Shown in pieces: positions 6,677 through 15,214 of a stretch of 30,722 nucleotides of DNA. The notes under the pieces were generated by a model. That model had not been told where the DNA came from and searched no databases. It was given only the letters and a program-made list of their open reading frames with translations. The position numbers were made by a program, and so were the translations under genes. The stretch spans positions 1-30,722 of the forward strand of contig CAMLHP010000009.1 in the NCBI GenBank assembly GCA_946479805.1. The letters run 5' to 3'. This DNA is from an uncultured Gemmatimonadota bacterium (GTDB lineage Bacteria; Gemmatimonadota; Gemmatimonadetes; Gemmatimonadales; GWC2-71-9). Positions within the stretch are counted from its first letter, which is position 1; the number at the start of each line of letters is the position of its first letter.

Positions 6677-7189
6677 TTGGACGATTTCGAGCGGCTGTAC
6701 CAAACCACTTATACCGCCGTGGTGCGCTTCCTGTACCGCAAGGTGTGGGACGCAGACCGGGCCGAGGACCTGGCGCAGGAAGTGTTCATGCGCCTGTTCC
6801 AGCACCGGCCCGAGAAGCCCCGGGCGTGGGTGTTCGCTGTGGCGGCCAACCTGGCCCGGGACGAGGCGCGGGCTGCGATCCGGCGCCGTAAGCACCTGAC
6901 GCTGCTGGTTAACGATCCCTCGCCGGGGCCCTCCAGGATCCAGCCAGCGGACGAACTGGTGGAGCACGACGAGCAGATGGCCGCGGTGCATCAGGCGCTG
7001 GATGCGCTGACGCCGCGCGACCGGGAGGTTCTCCTGTTGTGGGACGGTGGTCTCAGTTATCCCGAGATCGCCGCGCAGACCGGGCTCGCCGTCGGTGCCG
7101 TGGGCACCACATTGGCACGGGCCCGAAAACGCCTGGTGGAGGCGCACGACCGACAGAATGCACAGGACAGCCATGCCGCACATTCCTGA
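6677..7189 (+). CDS. ECF-family RNA polymerase sigma factor
   Basis: 170 residues with the two-domain layout of extracytoplasmic-function sigma factors. Sigma2 spans about residues 1-75 and contains EDLAQEVFMRLF (region 2.2) and the following region 2.3/2.4. Sigma4 spans about 105-160 with LTPRDREVLLL and the helix-turn-helix LSYPEIAAQTGLAVGAVGTTLARARKRL. It would direct RNA polymerase to a small regulon, held inactive by the zinc-finger protein encoded next. The start is TTG at 6677 with a GGGGG stretch just upstream; no ATG or GTG fits the N-terminus better. It overlaps the anti-sigma gene by 17 bases, so the two are co-translated. Confidence 0.9.
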   Translation: MDDFERLYQTTYTAVVRFLYRKVWDADRAEDLAQEVFMRLFQHRPEKPRAWVFAVAANLARDEARAAIRRRKHLTLLVNDPSPGPSRIQPADELVEHDEQMAAVHQALDALTPRDREVLLLWDGGLSYPEIAAQTGLAVGAVGTTLARARKRLVEAHDRQNAQDSHAAHS

Positions 7190-8189
7190 GGACGAGCTTC
7201 ACGCCTATCTGGACCAGGCGCTGAGCCGTTCACAGTGTGTCGAGATCGAGCGGCATCTCGCCCACTGCCCTGCCTGTCAGCGCACTCGCGACGGCATCAT
7301 GTACCTTCGGGACCGCACGACTCAGCTGCTGGCCACGCTCTCGCCCGCGCGGCGCATTCCGCCGGCGTACGAGGTGCTGGAGGAGCGTTCCCGGCAGGCT
7401 GGTGCCAGGCGCAGCCGCAGGTACCGCCTGGGCTGGGCGGCGGCGCTGGTGGCCGCTGCCGGCCTTGGCTTCGCAGGCTTGCAGTGGCAGCGCACCAGCA
7501 GCCCCGTCGTGCCGGAGCTCGCAGTCCTCGCCGATTCAGCGGCTCCGATGGCTGTCGATCCTGCCCTGATGCCGTCCCGGTCCACGGTCGCCGTACCGGA
7601 AGCGGTGGCCGCCGAGACCGAGCGCCGAGAGCCGGGAGCTGCGCCGGGCACCAGGAGTGAGGCGGCGCCACCCACCGGGATGGCCGACGACGCCTTGGCG
7701 GCCACTACACTGCCCGATACGCGTCAGATATCCGAGCCGGTCGGCGCTACGTTGTCTTCCGGAGTGTTGTCTCCCTCGATGTTGCACTTCGCGCCGACCG
7801 GCGCGTGGCGCACGCTGTCGTGGGACGCTGCCCGGCAGGTTCGCGGCCAGACCGTACCCCGCATTCGCGGGCTGCCGGTAATGGAAGTTCAGGTCTCGGC
7901 CTCACGGGCCGACAGCGGCGCTCCCACGATGATCGTGGCGCAGCAGCTGGAATCGGGCCAGGTCATCCGGACAATCGAGGGACCGGCTACCGACGTTACC
8001 CGACTGCTGGCGGCCCAGCGCAACGATTCCGGGTCACCGTGGCCCACGATTCCCGAGGACGCCGGCATCTCGGGCGTGGACGGCTCGATGACCCTCCGCC
8101 GGGGCGACCGGATCCTCGCGATTCAGGCGCCGCTGCCGGTGGACTCGCTCAGGGCGATGATTCGACGGATGAACGCGATGGAGCGGTAG
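7173..8189 (+). CDS. Membrane-anchored zinc-finger anti-sigma factor
   Basis: 338 residues. The N-terminal anti-sigma domain (residues 1-60) has the zinc signature H-x3-C-x2-C in RHLAHCPAC. One membrane helix follows at about residues 87-107 (GWAAALVAAAGLGFAGL). The remaining 230 residues are extracytoplasmic, with an Ala/Pro-rich linker and a C-terminal domain ending in MIRRMNAMER that I do not recognise. It should bind the upstream sigma factor at the membrane and release it on an envelope signal sensed by the large outer domain. The start at 7173 matches the family N-terminus (MPHIPEDELHAYLD) and has AGGA upstream; the frame is open further 5' but overlaps the sigma factor. The stop TAG is inside an 8-bp repeat unit. 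Confidence 0.87.
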   Translation: MPHIPEDELHAYLDQALSRSQCVEIERHLAHCPACQRTRDGIMYLRDRTTQLLATLSPARRIPPAYEVLEERSRQAGARRSRRYRLGWAAALVAAAGLGFAGLQWQRTSSPVVPELAVLADSAAPMAVDPALMPSRSTVAVPEAVAAETERREPGAAPGTRSEAAPPTGMADDALAATTLPDTRQISEPVGATLSSGVLSPSMLHFAPTGAWRTLSWDAARQVRGQTVPRIRGLPVMEVQVSASRADSGAPTMIVAQQLESGQVIRTIEGPATDVTRLLAAQRNDSGSPWPTIPEDAGISGVDGSMTLRRGDRILAIQAPLPVDSLRAMIRRMNAMER

Positions 8190-8312
8190 GGCGGTAAGGC
8201 GGTAAGGTGGAAGGGCGGCAGGTTTGTGAGAAGGGGATCCAGGCTCAATGCCGAGATCCCCTTTTTGCACTCTTACCGCCCTACCGCCTTACCGCCCTAC
8301 CGCGTTACCGCC
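8182..8312. repeat. Head-to-head 8-bp tandem repeats between convergent genes
   Basis: The left arm (8182-8221) has five copies of GGCGGTAA/G; the right arm (8273-8312) has five exact 8-bp steps of TTACCGCC/CTACCGCC, the reverse complement. Between them sits the terminator at 8231-8266. The anti-sigma stop codon (8187-8189) lies in the first left unit and the actF stop codon abuts the last right unit. The transcript can fold into a long imperfect hairpin in either direction. Confidence 0.9.
8231..8266 (+). terminator. Rho-independent terminator after the anti-sigma gene
   Basis: A perfect 9-bp stem, AAGGGGATC (8231-8239) with GATCCCCTT (8255-8263), continues into a run of five T residues. 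It is nested between the two arms of the 8-bp repeat. Confidence 0.85.
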
Positions 8313-9662
8313 TCAATTCAGGTGCTCCACGTCCGCGTCATGCATGTAGTCCTTGTCCTCATCTTCATGGTCGAACACTTCCACCTTGTGGTGCCCCAAC
8401 TCGCGATTGATGGTGATCTCGGCGAGCCGGGGTGAGACCATCGGGAAGATGCGGGCAAACAGCGAGTAGCATACGAGGAACAGGCCGGCCAGAAGGAATG
8501 TGGGCGCGATGTCAGCCACCCCGAATGACGGCCCAGGCAGCGGCGAGACCGAAGGCGCCACAAGCAGGTACCGCTCCAGCCACAGCGCGGCGAGGCTGAT
8601 GCTGCAGAAGAAGGCCAGGGTCCACCGGTTCTTCTTGGGCGCAACTCCCAGCAGTCCCGCGAAGGGAATGACGAACATCCCCAGCAGCACCCACCGTCCG
8701 ACGGGGAGCCAATGGCCCCAGAGCCGGGCGAACACGAAGCCGGTTTCCTCCGGCATGTTGCCGTACCAGATGACCAGGAACTGGGCCCACATCAGGTAGG
8801 CCCAGAACACCGTGAAGCCGAAGCAGAGCTTGCCGAGGTCGTGGCGCTGCTTGGGCGAGACGAGGTCACCAATGCGCAGCTGGCTCACGCCGTACAGCAT
8901 GGTGAGCGCCAGCAGCGTGTGCCCGCCCAGATACGACCCCATGAAATAGAAGCCGCCCAGCAGGTTGGAGAACCAGTGCGGCTGGAGCGCCATGATGCCG
9001 TCGAACGCGAAGATCGACATGATCAGGGCGTACAGCACCACATAGGTCGGGGCCAGCCGGTGAATCCTGACTTCGTTGGCCGCCAGCGTCTCGGCGGAGC
9101 CGTCGAAGCCGCGGGTCCACTTCTCGAATAGCGCCCGCCGACCCCCGCTCACGCTGGCGCGCGCAGCGTGGACGTCGGGCAGCATGTCGGCCTTGACCAG
9201 GCGCCAGCCGAGCCAGCCCAGGATCAGGGTGCCGAAGAACATCCGGGCGAACATGAAGGGCCGGGAGAGCCAGACTGCCTTGCCGTGGAACAGGCCGTGG
9301 AGCTGCTCGTCCATGGGTCCGTACACGGACGGATATCCCATCGTGAAGATGAGCACGATTACGAGCAGCGAAATCGGCAGGAAGGAGATGGCCGCTTCGG
9401 CAAACCGGATGACCAGGCCCGACCACTTGGCGTTGGCCACCTTGTGCGACGCGGCCAGTCCGACGCTGCCAAACATGAGCCCGGTGAAGAACAGCCAGTT
9501 GACGTGCACCAGCTGCCATACCCGGTCGGGTGCAGTGCGCAGGCCCTGGAAGGCGAGCACCAGGCCCAGCACGGCGAGACCCAGGCCAATGCCCAGCATG
9601 TTGGTGTAGCGGCCGCTTATCGAGTGGCTGGCCAGCCGGGTCCGGAGTTCGGCGGCCTTCAT
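8313..9662 (-). CDS. actF: Alternative complex III quinone-binding membrane subunit ActF
   Basis: 449 residues, about ten membrane helices, the last gene of the act operon. It is the NrfD/PsrC-like second quinol subunit of alternative complex III, paralogous to ActC; conserved-looking segments include FTGLMFGSVGLAASHKVANAK, RPFMFARMFFGTLILGW and FWAYLMWAQFLVIWYGN. The tail is acidic and cytoplasmic (DHEDEDKD). It works with ActC to oxidise menaquinol or ubiquinol and may take part in proton movement. The start ATG overlaps the TGA of actE (ATGA); upstream in-frame codons encode a Gly/Pro-rich stretch inside actE and are rejected. The stop is next to the repeat terminator at 8182-8312. Confidence 0.92.
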   Translation of the reverse strand: MKAAELRTRLASHSISGRYTNMLGIGLGLAVLGLVLAFQGLRTAPDRVWQLVHVNWLFFTGLMFGSVGLAASHKVANAKWSGLVIRFAEAAISFLPISLLVIVLIFTMGYPSVYGPMDEQLHGLFHGKAVWLSRPFMFARMFFGTLILGWLGWRLVKADMLPDVHAARASVSGGRRALFEKWTRGFDGSAETLAANEVRIHRLAPTYVVLYALIMSIFAFDGIMALQPHWFSNLLGGFYFMGSYLGGHTLLALTMLYGVSQLRIGDLVSPKQRHDLGKLCFGFTVFWAYLMWAQFLVIWYGNMPEETGFVFARLWGHWLPVGRWVLLGMFVIPFAGLLGVAPKKNRWTLAFFCSISLAALWLERYLLVAPSVSPLPGPSFGVADIAPTFLLAGLFLVCYSLFARIFPMVSPRLAEITINRELGHHKVEVFDHEDEDKDYMHDADVEHLN

Positions 9663-10297
9663 GGCGCCACTCCCGCGACCGCCGGGGCCGGCGCCGCTGC
9701 CTGGAGGGTCCGGAGGTAGTTCACCACCGCCCACCGGTCATCAACCCGGAAGATCTTGTCGCCGTAACGCGGCATCACGCCCCGTCCATAACGGATGATC
9801 GAATAGAGGTAGCCATCGGAGAACCCGCGGGCACGCTCGGTAAGCAGGCTCGGTGCCCCGACCCGCGGCCCAACGGTGCCCTTTCCGTCGGCGGCGAACC
9901 CGTGGCACACTGCGCAGAAGGTACCGTAGAGAGTGTCACCCCGGGCAGCGAAGGTGGCCGGGATGTTGGGCACTTCGGGGCCCGAGGCGGTCTGCTGCGG
10001 CTGGGCCCCGCCTGCCCACGGATTGACCAGCTGGTCCGCCGTGGCCGGGTTGCCGCTCCGGAACTCCTGCGACCAGTCGCCCTCGCCACCGGTAATGGGC
10101 ACGGCTCCCGGCGGCGTGTTGCGCGGCACGTCGGCCGTCTCGAACGGGTGGATCGACCGCTGGGCGATCATGTGATCGAACCAGGGGATGCGATACCAGA
10201 GATCATCAGGTGACGGCACCTTGTTGTACCAGACCTCGCAGCCGGCGGTGCCGAGGACCACCAGCGCGAGCAGCAGATAGCGGAGGCGCTCAGCCAT
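9659..10297 (-). CDS. actE: Alternative complex III monoheme cytochrome c subunit ActE
   Basis: 212 residues. The lipoprotein signal ends with the lipobox LGTAGC (Cys about residue 20). A central region with YRIPWFDHM and HPFETADVPRNTPPG is characteristic of the ActE family. The cytochrome c domain has one heme site, CAVCH, and a distal Met in GRGVMPRYG. It is one of the two cytochrome subunits and likely hands electrons to the periplasmic acceptor. The start ATG (MAERLRYLL) begins the signal peptide directly; it overlaps the end of actD by 8 bases, and the stop overlaps the start of actF. Confidence 0.92.
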   Translation of the reverse strand: MAERLRYLLLALVVLGTAGCEVWYNKVPSPDDLWYRIPWFDHMIAQRSIHPFETADVPRNTPPGAVPITGGEGDWSQEFRSGNPATADQLVNPWAGGAQPQQTASGPEVPNIPATFAARGDTLYGTFCAVCHGFAADGKGTVGPRVGAPSLLTERARGFSDGYLYSIIRYGRGVMPRYGDKIFRVDDRWAVVNYLRTLQAAAPAPAVAGVAP

Positions 10298-10814
10298 GCC
10301 GCACCTCCACCGCACCGGCGTCGCGGAAGAACGAGGTCAGCTCGGCCTCGCGATCTGCGCGGGCCGGCACGAACACGCCGATCCGGTCGTCGCTGAAGCG
10401 ATCGTCGTACAGCACCTTGCGCCCCGCCTTGGCGAGCGACAGCAGCGCGACGGCGCCCAGCGTGAAGAACGCGCCAATCAGGATGGTGAGCTCGAAGGCA
10501 ATGACGACGTAGGGCGGAATCGAGCCGATGGTCTTTCCGCCCACCAGCACCGGCCAGTCGCGCGACATCCAAATGGTCATCGCGAAGCCCGCGGTGCAGC
10601 CGGTGAGGCCGCCAATGAGGGTGAACAGGCGCACCGGGCTGTTGCGGTGCCCGCAGGCTTCCTCCACCTCGTGGTTGGGGTGGGAGGTGTATACCGTGAG
10701 GTCGCGGTGGCCGCGTTCGCGCAGGGTGCGGATGGCATCGCAGGCCGCGTCGACCTGCTCGAACGAGGCGAGGACGCCCGGCACCTTCTTTGGCCGGGGC
10801 AGCGGGAGAGCCAT
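10290..10814 (-). CDS. actD: Alternative complex III membrane subunit ActD
   Basis: 174 residues of the DUF3341 family. A cytoplasmic N-terminal domain (VLASFEQVDAACDAI, then TVYTSHPNHEVEEA) is followed by two membrane helices (about residues 63-81 and 99-125) and a soluble C-terminal domain (FVPARADREAELTSFF). It is a structural subunit of alternative complex III. It starts within the stop codon of actC (TGATG arrangement), so translation is probably coupled. Confidence 0.92.
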   Translation of the reverse strand: MALPLPRPKKVPGVLASFEQVDAACDAIRTLRERGHRDLTVYTSHPNHEVEEACGHRNSPVRLFTLIGGLTGCTAGFAMTIWMSRDWPVLVGGKTIGSIPPYVVIAFELTILIGAFFTLGAVALLSLAKAGRKVLYDDRFSDDRIGVFVPARADREAELTSFFRDAGAVEVRHG

Positions 10815-12163
10815 CAGTGGTGCCCTCCCCCGGCCCGGCGCCGCGGCATGGGAATCATCTCCTTGATCTCCTGGATCGCCACGATCGGGAAGGTCCGGGC
10901 AAAGAGCAGGAAGTACATCCCGAACCAGCCGAATGACCCGGCCAGGATGCCCCAGTCAGCCCAGGTCGGATTCAGGACATCCCAGGCCCACGGCACGTAG
11001 TCGTTGGACAGCGAAGATACGATGATGACGTAGCGCTCGAACCACATCCCGATGTTGATGAAGATCGAGATGACGAACAGCGCCGTCAGGTTTGTCCGGA
11101 TCTTCCGGAACCAGAGCAGCTGCGACACGAAGGCGTTGCAGATGATCATGGTCCAGCCGGCCCACCACTGGGGACCGAATGCCCGGCGGAAGAACGTGGC
11201 CTGCTCGAAGGTGTTGCCGCTGTACCATGCCACGAAGTACTCCATGGCGTAGGCATAGAACAGGATCGATCCGGTCAGGAGCGTCAGCTTCGAGAGGTTG
11301 TCGAAGTGATACTCGTTGATCATGTGCTCGATCTTGAGCGCCTTGCGGAGCGGAATCAGCAGCGTGAGCACCATGCCGATGCCGCTGTAGATGGCGCCGG
11401 CCACGAAATACGGGGCGAAAATCGTCCCGTGCCAGCCCGGCACGATGCTGGATGCAAAGTCCCAGGACACCACCGAGTGCACCGAAAGCACCAGCGGCGT
11501 GGCCAGCGCTGCCATGTACAGGTACGCCCGCGAGTAGTGGCGCCACTGGTTGTCCGACCCGGTCCAGCCCAGCGAGAGCTGGCCGTAGATGAACCTGCGC
11601 CACCCCTTCGCCTTGTCGCGCACCGCGGCCACGTCGGGGATGAGCCCGAAGATCAGGAACAGGGTGGAAACGGTGAGGTAGGTCGAGATCGCGAAGACGT
11701 CCCAGATCAGCGGCGACTTGAAGTTGGGCCACAAGTACCGCTGGTTGGGATAGGGCAGGAGCCAGTAGAAGACCCACTGCCTCCCGATGTGGATGATCGG
11801 GAACAGTCCCGCAGTCATGACCGCGAACACTGTCATGGCCTCGGTGGCGCGGTACACGGCGGTGCGCCAGGGTGAGCGGAACAGGAAGAGGATCGCCGAT
11901 ATAAGAGTGCCGGCGTGACCGATGCCGACCCAGAAGACGAACGTCGTGATGTAGACCGACCACATCACTGGCGGGGTATACCCCGAGTGGCCCAGGCCGT
12001 CCTTGATGAGGATCAGGAACGTTACCAGGCCAACCAGGAAGAGCCCCACCGCGCTGAACAGGAGCAGGTAGTAGCCCCGGCTGGGCGTTCCCAGCGTGGC
12101 GACTACATCCCGGGTGACGTCCGCGTGCGTCTGGGTGATTCGCGGCTGGGCGACGGCCGTCAT
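10814..12163 (-). CDS. actC: Alternative complex III quinone-binding membrane subunit ActC
   Basis: 449 residues of the NrfD/PsrC family with about ten membrane helices. Typical segments are WSVYITTFVFWVGIGHAGTLISAILFLFR, FPIIHIGRQWVFYWLLPYP and FVAWYSGNTFEQATFF, which in ACIII structures line the quinol pocket next to the iron-sulfur half of ActB. It takes electrons from quinol and passes them through ActB to the ActA hemes. The start overlaps the end of actB by 4 bases and the stop overlaps the start of actD by one base. Length and motifs are normal for the family. Confidence 0.93.
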   Translation of the reverse strand: MTAVAQPRITQTHADVTRDVVATLGTPSRGYYLLLFSAVGLFLVGLVTFLILIKDGLGHSGYTPPVMWSVYITTFVFWVGIGHAGTLISAILFLFRSPWRTAVYRATEAMTVFAVMTAGLFPIIHIGRQWVFYWLLPYPNQRYLWPNFKSPLIWDVFAISTYLTVSTLFLIFGLIPDVAAVRDKAKGWRRFIYGQLSLGWTGSDNQWRHYSRAYLYMAALATPLVLSVHSVVSWDFASSIVPGWHGTIFAPYFVAGAIYSGIGMVLTLLIPLRKALKIEHMINEYHFDNLSKLTLLTGSILFYAYAMEYFVAWYSGNTFEQATFFRRAFGPQWWAGWTMIICNAFVSQLLWFRKIRTNLTALFVISIFINIGMWFERYVIIVSSLSNDYVPWAWDVLNPTWADWGILAGSFGWFGMYFLLFARTFPIVAIQEIKEMIPMPRRRAGGGHH

Positions 12164-15126
12164 GCCCGATCCTCCGACGGATGCAACACCTTGGCGAGGT
12201 AGGTCACGGCAGGCCGCACGTTAGTCACTTCCAGCACGACGTAGCCCCGCGGGTCGTGACTCGACCCGGCGACCTTGCTGTCAGGATCGCGCCGGTTGCC
12301 GAAGATGATGGCACCCGACGGACAGGCCTGGGCGCAGGCGGTGGTGAACTCGCCGTCGGCCAGCGGCCGGTCCTCCAGCCGGGCCTGGTGCTGGGCCCCC
12401 CGGATGCGCTGCACGCAGAAGGTGCATTTCTCCATGACGCCCCGCGCCCGCACGGTCACGTCGGGGTTGAGCTGGAGGTGCAGCGGATCGGGCCACGCCT
12501 TCTCGTTGTACTTGTACCAGTTGAAGTAGCGCACCTTGTAGGGGCAGTTGTTGGCGCAGTAACGGGTGCCCACGCAGCGGTTGTACACCTGACCGTTGAG
12601 GCCGTCCACGGTGTGGTAAGCCGCATATACTGGGCACACCGGCTCGCATGGAGCGTTCTCGCAGTGCTGGCACAGCATCGGGACAAATCGGGCCTCCAGC
12701 GGCTCGTCGTCCTCGCCTCCCTCCCAGTAGCGCTCGATCCGCATCCAGCTCATCTCGCGGCCGCGGAGCACGTCGTCGTAGCCCACGGTCGGGATGTTGT
12801 TCTCGGCGTAGCACGCGGTGACGCAGGAGGAGCATCCGGTGCATCGGGACAGGTCGATGGTCATTCCCCACGCGGGATGCACCTCGGCGTAATCGCCCAG
12901 CTTGCGAAGCTCGATCTGCTCCTCGCGCCAGCCGGCGATCGCCTCGACCTCGAGCGGGGTATTGACCTCGTGATGCCCGGCACCAGCCTCGAGATGGGCC
13001 TCCTTCACAGTCAGTCCGCGACGGGCATACTCGGCCGGCATCGCCTCGGCGATTCCGCGGCCCAGCTGGCGGGGAGTGCCCTCGGTCGTGGCCACGTCCC
13101 TGAAGCCGTGGGTCTTCTCCAGCCGCACCCTGGTGCCGGCGTAGCTGATCCAGGGCGTCGATCCCGGCGGCCCCATGAGGTCGAGCGGTGTGGGCCCGCC
13201 ATCTTCGGCATAGCTGCCGTATGCGGTGTGGCCAAAGCCAAGCGGCACCGCGATGGCCTGGTCGTGGAGACCCGCATACGGATACGCGGGCAGTTCCACC
13301 GATCCGGCGTCGGAAATCACACGGATTATCTCGCCCCGCCTGATGTCAAGCCGGCGCGCGGTCTCGAGCGAGATCTCGGCCCACGGATGCCAGGTGATCT
13401 TGGTGACCGGGTCGGGGTTCTCGAGCAGCCAGGGCCGGTTGGCGCCGCGACCGTCGTAGAGGAACACGTGCGGGAATGCCACGAGCGTGAACTCACCCTC
13501 GGCCGGTGCCGCAGGCGCCGCGAACGCCGGAGCAGGTGCGGGTGGAGGCGGTGGCGCAGCGCCGGCTGGCGCCGGGGCCGGCGCCCCATCCCAGGCTCCG
13601 CCCGTGGCAAGCGCCGCCCGCCACCCGGCCTCACCACCGGTGCTGGCGAACCAGGCCTGCCTGAGGTGCTCCTCGAACGTCGCGGCAGTGAACCGGGAGA
13701 AGCCGCCGCCCAGCGCCCTGGCCACACCCAGCAGCACATCGCCGGTGTGGCGGCACTGGAATACCGGCTCCATAACCGGCTGCATGAGCCCGGTCACCCC
13801 GGGACGGGCGCGCAGGTCGTCCCAGCGCTCCAGCGCGTGCAAGTTGGGAAGCAGCAGGTCGGACGCTTCGGCGGTCTCGTCGAGGAAGGTTCCTGTGGAC
13901 ACCTTGAAGGGCACCTTGGCCATCTTCTCGACGAAGCCGTAGCTCTTCGGAAGTGCGTACGCCGGATTGGCGTCGTGCACCATCAGCAGACCGACCTGGC
14001 CGCCATCCATGGCGGACATCAGGCGCTGCATTCCCGACAGGCCCTCGCCAGCGGGAGGGGCCTCACCGGGAAGCACGGTGCTGCCAACATTGCCGGCCAC
14101 GCTGTTGAGGACCGCCACTGCCACTGCGAGCGCAAGCGCATTGTCGCCCTGCGCCGCGATGCCGCCGGCGACGGCGAGGCCCGGTCCGGCGCTGGCAAAC
14201 TCGCGCGCCACTGCTGTGATTCGCTCGGCCGGCACGCCGCTGACCCGCGCCGCAGTCTCCGGGGTCCATTCGCCGATCAGTGACGCGAACTCGCCGCTGC
14301 CGCCACCCGAAATCACGTTGGCCATCGCCAGCGCGACCGCGGCCTCGGTTCCCGGTGCAGCCGACAGGAACTCGTCGGCGTTGAGCCCGGTCAGGTCACG
14401 ACGCGCGCCCACCTGCACGTGGCGTGCGGCGTCGCCGGTCCAGCCGTGCGATTCGGCGTAGCCGATCTGCTGCTCGGTGGGGCTGTTCCAGGTCTCGAGG
14501 AAGTCGCCAAAACCGAGAATGAACCGCGCCGCGGCGAAGTTGTGCCCCGGAACGACGTCCGAGCCGTAAACGATGCGGCTGGCCATGCGAACCGGCTCGA
14601 GGTCGAGCGGTTCCCAGCGCGTGACTGATCCGCCTGCGGCCTGGGTCCAGCTGTCGAGCAGGTCCGAAAACGTTCCCCGGGCCGGGGTTGTCAGGACCGC
14701 GATCCGGCCGCTCGCCTTGCGGACCTCTTCGGCGAGGCGCGCGATGGCATCATCCCAGCTGATTTCCTTCCACGCACCGTTCTCCTTCAGCATCGGACCC
14801 TTGACCCGGGTCGGGTTGTAGAGTCCCTGCAGTCCGGCCTGGCCGCGTGCGCAAAGCTTGCCCTTGTTGACCGGGTGAGCCGGATTGCCCTCCAGCTTGA
14901 TGGCCCGGCCCTCGCGCGTCTTCACGTGGACACCGCAGCCGGCGCTGCACTCGGTGCACGTGCTGGCATACCAGGTGGGAACCCCCGGGACCTGATCCTC
15001 CTCCTGCACCAGGTACGGCACCAGCTTCTGCACCCGGTCAGTGGAACATCCCGAAAGCGCCACGGCACCGCCTCCCGAGACTCCGAGGACGGTGAGGAAT
15101 TTTCTGCGGTCTACTGATGAATCCAT
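12160..15126 (-). CDS. actB: Alternative complex III iron-sulfur subunit ActB (fused B1-B2)
   Basis: 988 residues. A twin-arginine signal (DRRKFL at 6-11) is followed by ALSGC at residue 27, which looks like a lipobox. The B1 half (about 45-500) has the fold of molybdopterin oxidoreductases, although ACIII carries no molybdenum cofactor; it keeps C57, C60, C64 and C92, the spacing of an Fe-S site. An Ala/Pro-rich stretch lies near 510-546 and the C-terminal part of B1 follows. The B2 half (about 750-935) is a ferredoxin-like domain with CTGCSSCVTAC, CQHCENAPCEPVC, CVGTRYCANNC and CTFC...CAQAC, enough for four clusters wiring ActC to ActA. The start is 88 bases after the actA stop, across a repeat patch. 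Confidence 0.94.
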   Translation of the reverse strand: MDSSVDRRKFLTVLGVSGGGAVALSGCSTDRVQKLVPYLVQEEDQVPGVPTWYASTCTECSAGCGVHVKTREGRAIKLEGNPAHPVNKGKLCARGQAGLQGLYNPTRVKGPMLKENGAWKEISWDDAIARLAEEVRKASGRIAVLTTPARGTFSDLLDSWTQAAGGSVTRWEPLDLEPVRMASRIVYGSDVVPGHNFAAARFILGFGDFLETWNSPTEQQIGYAESHGWTGDAARHVQVGARRDLTGLNADEFLSAAPGTEAAVALAMANVISGGGSGEFASLIGEWTPETAARVSGVPAERITAVAREFASAGPGLAVAGGIAAQGDNALALAVAVAVLNSVAGNVGSTVLPGEAPPAGEGLSGMQRLMSAMDGGQVGLLMVHDANPAYALPKSYGFVEKMAKVPFKVSTGTFLDETAEASDLLLPNLHALERWDDLRARPGVTGLMQPVMEPVFQCRHTGDVLLGVARALGGGFSRFTAATFEEHLRQAWFASTGGEAGWRAALATGGAWDGAPAPAPAGAAPPPPPAPAPAFAAPAAPAEGEFTLVAFPHVFLYDGRGANRPWLLENPDPVTKITWHPWAEISLETARRLDIRRGEIIRVISDAGSVELPAYPYAGLHDQAIAVPLGFGHTAYGSYAEDGGPTPLDLMGPPGSTPWISYAGTRVRLEKTHGFRDVATTEGTPRQLGRGIAEAMPAEYARRGLTVKEAHLEAGAGHHEVNTPLEVEAIAGWREEQIELRKLGDYAEVHPAWGMTIDLSRCTGCSSCVTACYAENNIPTVGYDDVLRGREMSWMRIERYWEGGEDDEPLEARFVPMLCQHCENAPCEPVCPVYAAYHTVDGLNGQVYNRCVGTRYCANNCPYKVRYFNWYKYNEKAWPDPLHLQLNPDVTVRARGVMEKCTFCVQRIRGAQHQARLEDRPLADGEFTTACAQACPSGAIIFGNRRDPDSKVAGSSHDPRGYVVLEVTNVRPAVTYLAKVLHPSEDRA

Positions 15127-15133
15127 AGTGTAT

Positions 15134-15214
15134 GAGCCTTAGAGCCTGAGCCGTGAGGCCTGAGGCGTGAACCGTGAGGCGTGTTAATGGACCTCATGCC
15201 CCACGCCCCCGCCC
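15134..15214. repeat. 7-bp tandem repeats between actA and actB
   Basis: 15134-15182 holds seven head-to-tail copies of a 7-bp unit (GAGCCTT, AGAGCCT, GAGCCGT, GAGGCCT, GAGGCGT, GAACCGT, GAGGCGT). A second block at 15194-15214 read on the minus strand is GGGGCG, GGGGCGT, GGGGCAT, directly after the actA TAG. Together they occupy most of the 88-base gap inside the act operon, the only non-overlapping junction in it. Confidence 0.8.

Noticed and set aside
12181..14283. A 700-residue open frame on the plus strand
   Set aside because: It is antisense to actB, whose motifs and domain order are clear; long antisense frames are common at this GC content.
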